DNA of 64,000 bases from Noviherbaspirillum sp. UKPF54 (GTDB lineage Bacteria; Pseudomonadota; Gammaproteobacteria; Burkholderiales; Burkholderiaceae_D): positions 1,736,001 to 1,800,000 of the forward strand of contig NZ_CP040128.1 in assembly GCF_007874125.1 (NCBI RefSeq). The letters run 5' to 3'. The notes under the pieces are model-generated. The model ran no database searches and was not told the DNA's origin. It was given only the letters and a program-made list of their open reading frames with translations. How positions within the stretch are numbered: the first letter of the stretch is position 1; every line of letters starts with the position of its first letter. This document shows, one piece after another, positions 63,310-64,000 of this stretch. The translations under genes and the position numbers were made by a program.

Positions 63310-63561
63310 CTATTTCAGCAACTCGTCGACCATGGCATAACCTTTTTCGAACCCGGCCTGCACCGCCTCCTCGCGGCTCGGGTAATCGCCATTGTCGCCC
63401 GATTCTCCTGTCAGCTCGCTCTCCGATCCGGCGTCTTCGCCGGGCTGGGTAATGCGGACCGTGAAATCCCAGCGCGCCGGAACGTCCGAATGGCGCAACG
63501 CGCTCACGTGCACCTCCATGCCCTTGTACGATTCGGTGCGCCAATCCTGCTTCAGAGCCAT
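63310..63561 (-). CDS. Conserved-looking 83-residue protein of unknown function
   Basis: The 83-residue soluble protein is mixed alpha/beta with YKGMEVHVSALRH, a strand RWDFTVRITQPG, an acidic loop (EDAGSESELTGESGDNGDYP) and a final helix SREEAVQAGFEKGYAMVDELL. The acidic loop may be flexible. Family not recognised. The ATG at 63561 follows GGGCGAGCG. It lies 68 bases before mnmH on the same strand, so co-transcription is possible. Confidence 0.6.
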   Translation of the reverse strand: MALKQDWRTESYKGMEVHVSALRHSDVPARWDFTVRITQPGEDAGSESELTGESGDNGDYPSREEAVQAGFEKGYAMVDELLK

Positions 63562-63645
63562 CGCTCGCCCTCCGGTATGGACAGGTTGAAATCCTAACGC
63601 CGCCGCGCGCTGCGGCATTGAGCCCGCGCACTGGCGGTCGCGCGT

Positions 63646-64000
63646 TCAGGCCAGTTCGGGTGTATTCATGTATGGTAGCGTGGATCCGCGACGTTCGCCG
63701 GCCGCAGCCATTTCCAGCTTCGCCACGGTGCGCAGGTGCACTTCGTCCGGCCCGTCGGCGATGCGCAATACCCGTCCCCAGGTCCACAATTCCGCCAGCG
63801 GCGTATCCGGGCTCATGCCCATCGCGCCGAAGGTTTGCATCGCACGCTCGCAGATGGCGGTCTGCATGCGCGGCACGATGGCCTTGATCATCGCTATTTC
63901 GCGCAACGCCCCCTTGGCGCCGTGGCGGTCGATCAGCCAGGCGGTTTTCAGCACCAGCAGCCGAGCCTGCTCGATTTCCATGCGCGACTGGGCTATCCAG
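63646..64000 (-). CDS. Acyl-CoA dehydrogenase, C-terminal part (N-terminus beyond the window)
   Basis: The frame runs open to the right edge. The visible 117 residues include [26 protein letters not shown], a helix of the C-terminal four-helix domain, the [44 protein letters not shown] end and a terminal tail. That final segment, with its DGPDEVH FAD-adjacent loop, is typical of the ACAD10/11-like branch of acyl-CoA dehydrogenases. The enzyme oxidises fatty acyl-CoA with FAD. Substrate length cannot be judged. Confidence 0.88.
   Translation of the reverse strand, partial: WIAQSRMEIEQARLLVLKTAWLIDRHGAKGALREIAMIKAIVPRMQTAICERAMQTFGAMGMSPDTPLAELWTWGRVLRIADGPDEVHLRTVAKLEMAAAGERRGSTLPYMNTPELA

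Overview
The window is GC-rich and almost entirely coding. It looks like a chromosome segment of a betaproteobacterium, most likely Burkholderiales and perhaps close to Oxalobacteraceae (Herbaspirillum or Noviherbaspirillum-like). That assignment rests on gene content and style: AcnB, a HemN with its CxxxCxxC motif, Kup, TamA/TamB pairs, a QseBC-like two-component system, GGAG-type ribosome sites, ATGA or TGATG stop-start overlaps and strong GC bias at third codon positions. I saw no rRNA, tRNA, CRISPR array, insertion sequence or prophage.

Layout. 1-5 kb: the first genes of an alternative complex III operon on the minus strand (actA, actB, actC, start of actD). 5-8.2 kb: envelope and electron-transfer genes (PRC-barrel protein, Met/Gly-rich Spy-like protein, membrane cytochrome c, and a Rieske protein without cytochrome b). 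8.2-14 kb: a first tamA-tamB operon. 14-16.8 kb: a YbdK-like ligase, a proton antiporter and a small winged-helix-like protein. 17-21 kb: a QseBC/PmrAB-like two-component system surrounded by three copies of the same direct-repeat box, a degenerate M48 lipoprotein and a 56-residue small gene. 21-26 kb: SRPBCC protein, secreted protein, acnB and an AT-hook protein. 26-31.3 kb: a tightly overlapping DUF2760, Hsp70, Hsp70-DUF3731 operon. 31.3-37.1 kb: EgtB/SenA-like enzyme, hemN, a TRIC-like channel and a U32 peptidase-family protein. 37.1-42.9 kb: a three-gene oxidation operon (FMN hydroxyacid oxidase, FAD dehydrogenase, ThDP enzyme) with a divergent LysR regulator. 43-48 kb: small stress-type genes, hemerythrin, GH15 and DUF296. 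48.2-53.9 kb: a second tamA-tamB operon. 54-64 kb: two methyltransferases, a Mut7-C protein, a small lipoprotein, kup, a response regulator, spmA-spmB, mnmH and the end of an acyl-CoA dehydrogenase.

The most interesting signals are regulatory or concern orphan genes. Two near-consensus LexA boxes each stand before a small gene of unknown function (102 and 74 residues). Three copies of a CTTAAG-N5-CCTAAG-type box lie at the two-component system's own promoter, before the 56-residue gene and before a possible small RNA. Two complete TAM systems have almost identical tamB 3' ends. An M48-like lipoprotein has lost its zinc motif, and a hemerythrin has an Asp where an iron-ligand His belongs. Several perfect inverted repeats in leaders have no assigned role.

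Limits: functions come from motif reading and family knowledge by eye. No search, alignment or folding programme was run, so identity and structure statements are qualitative.
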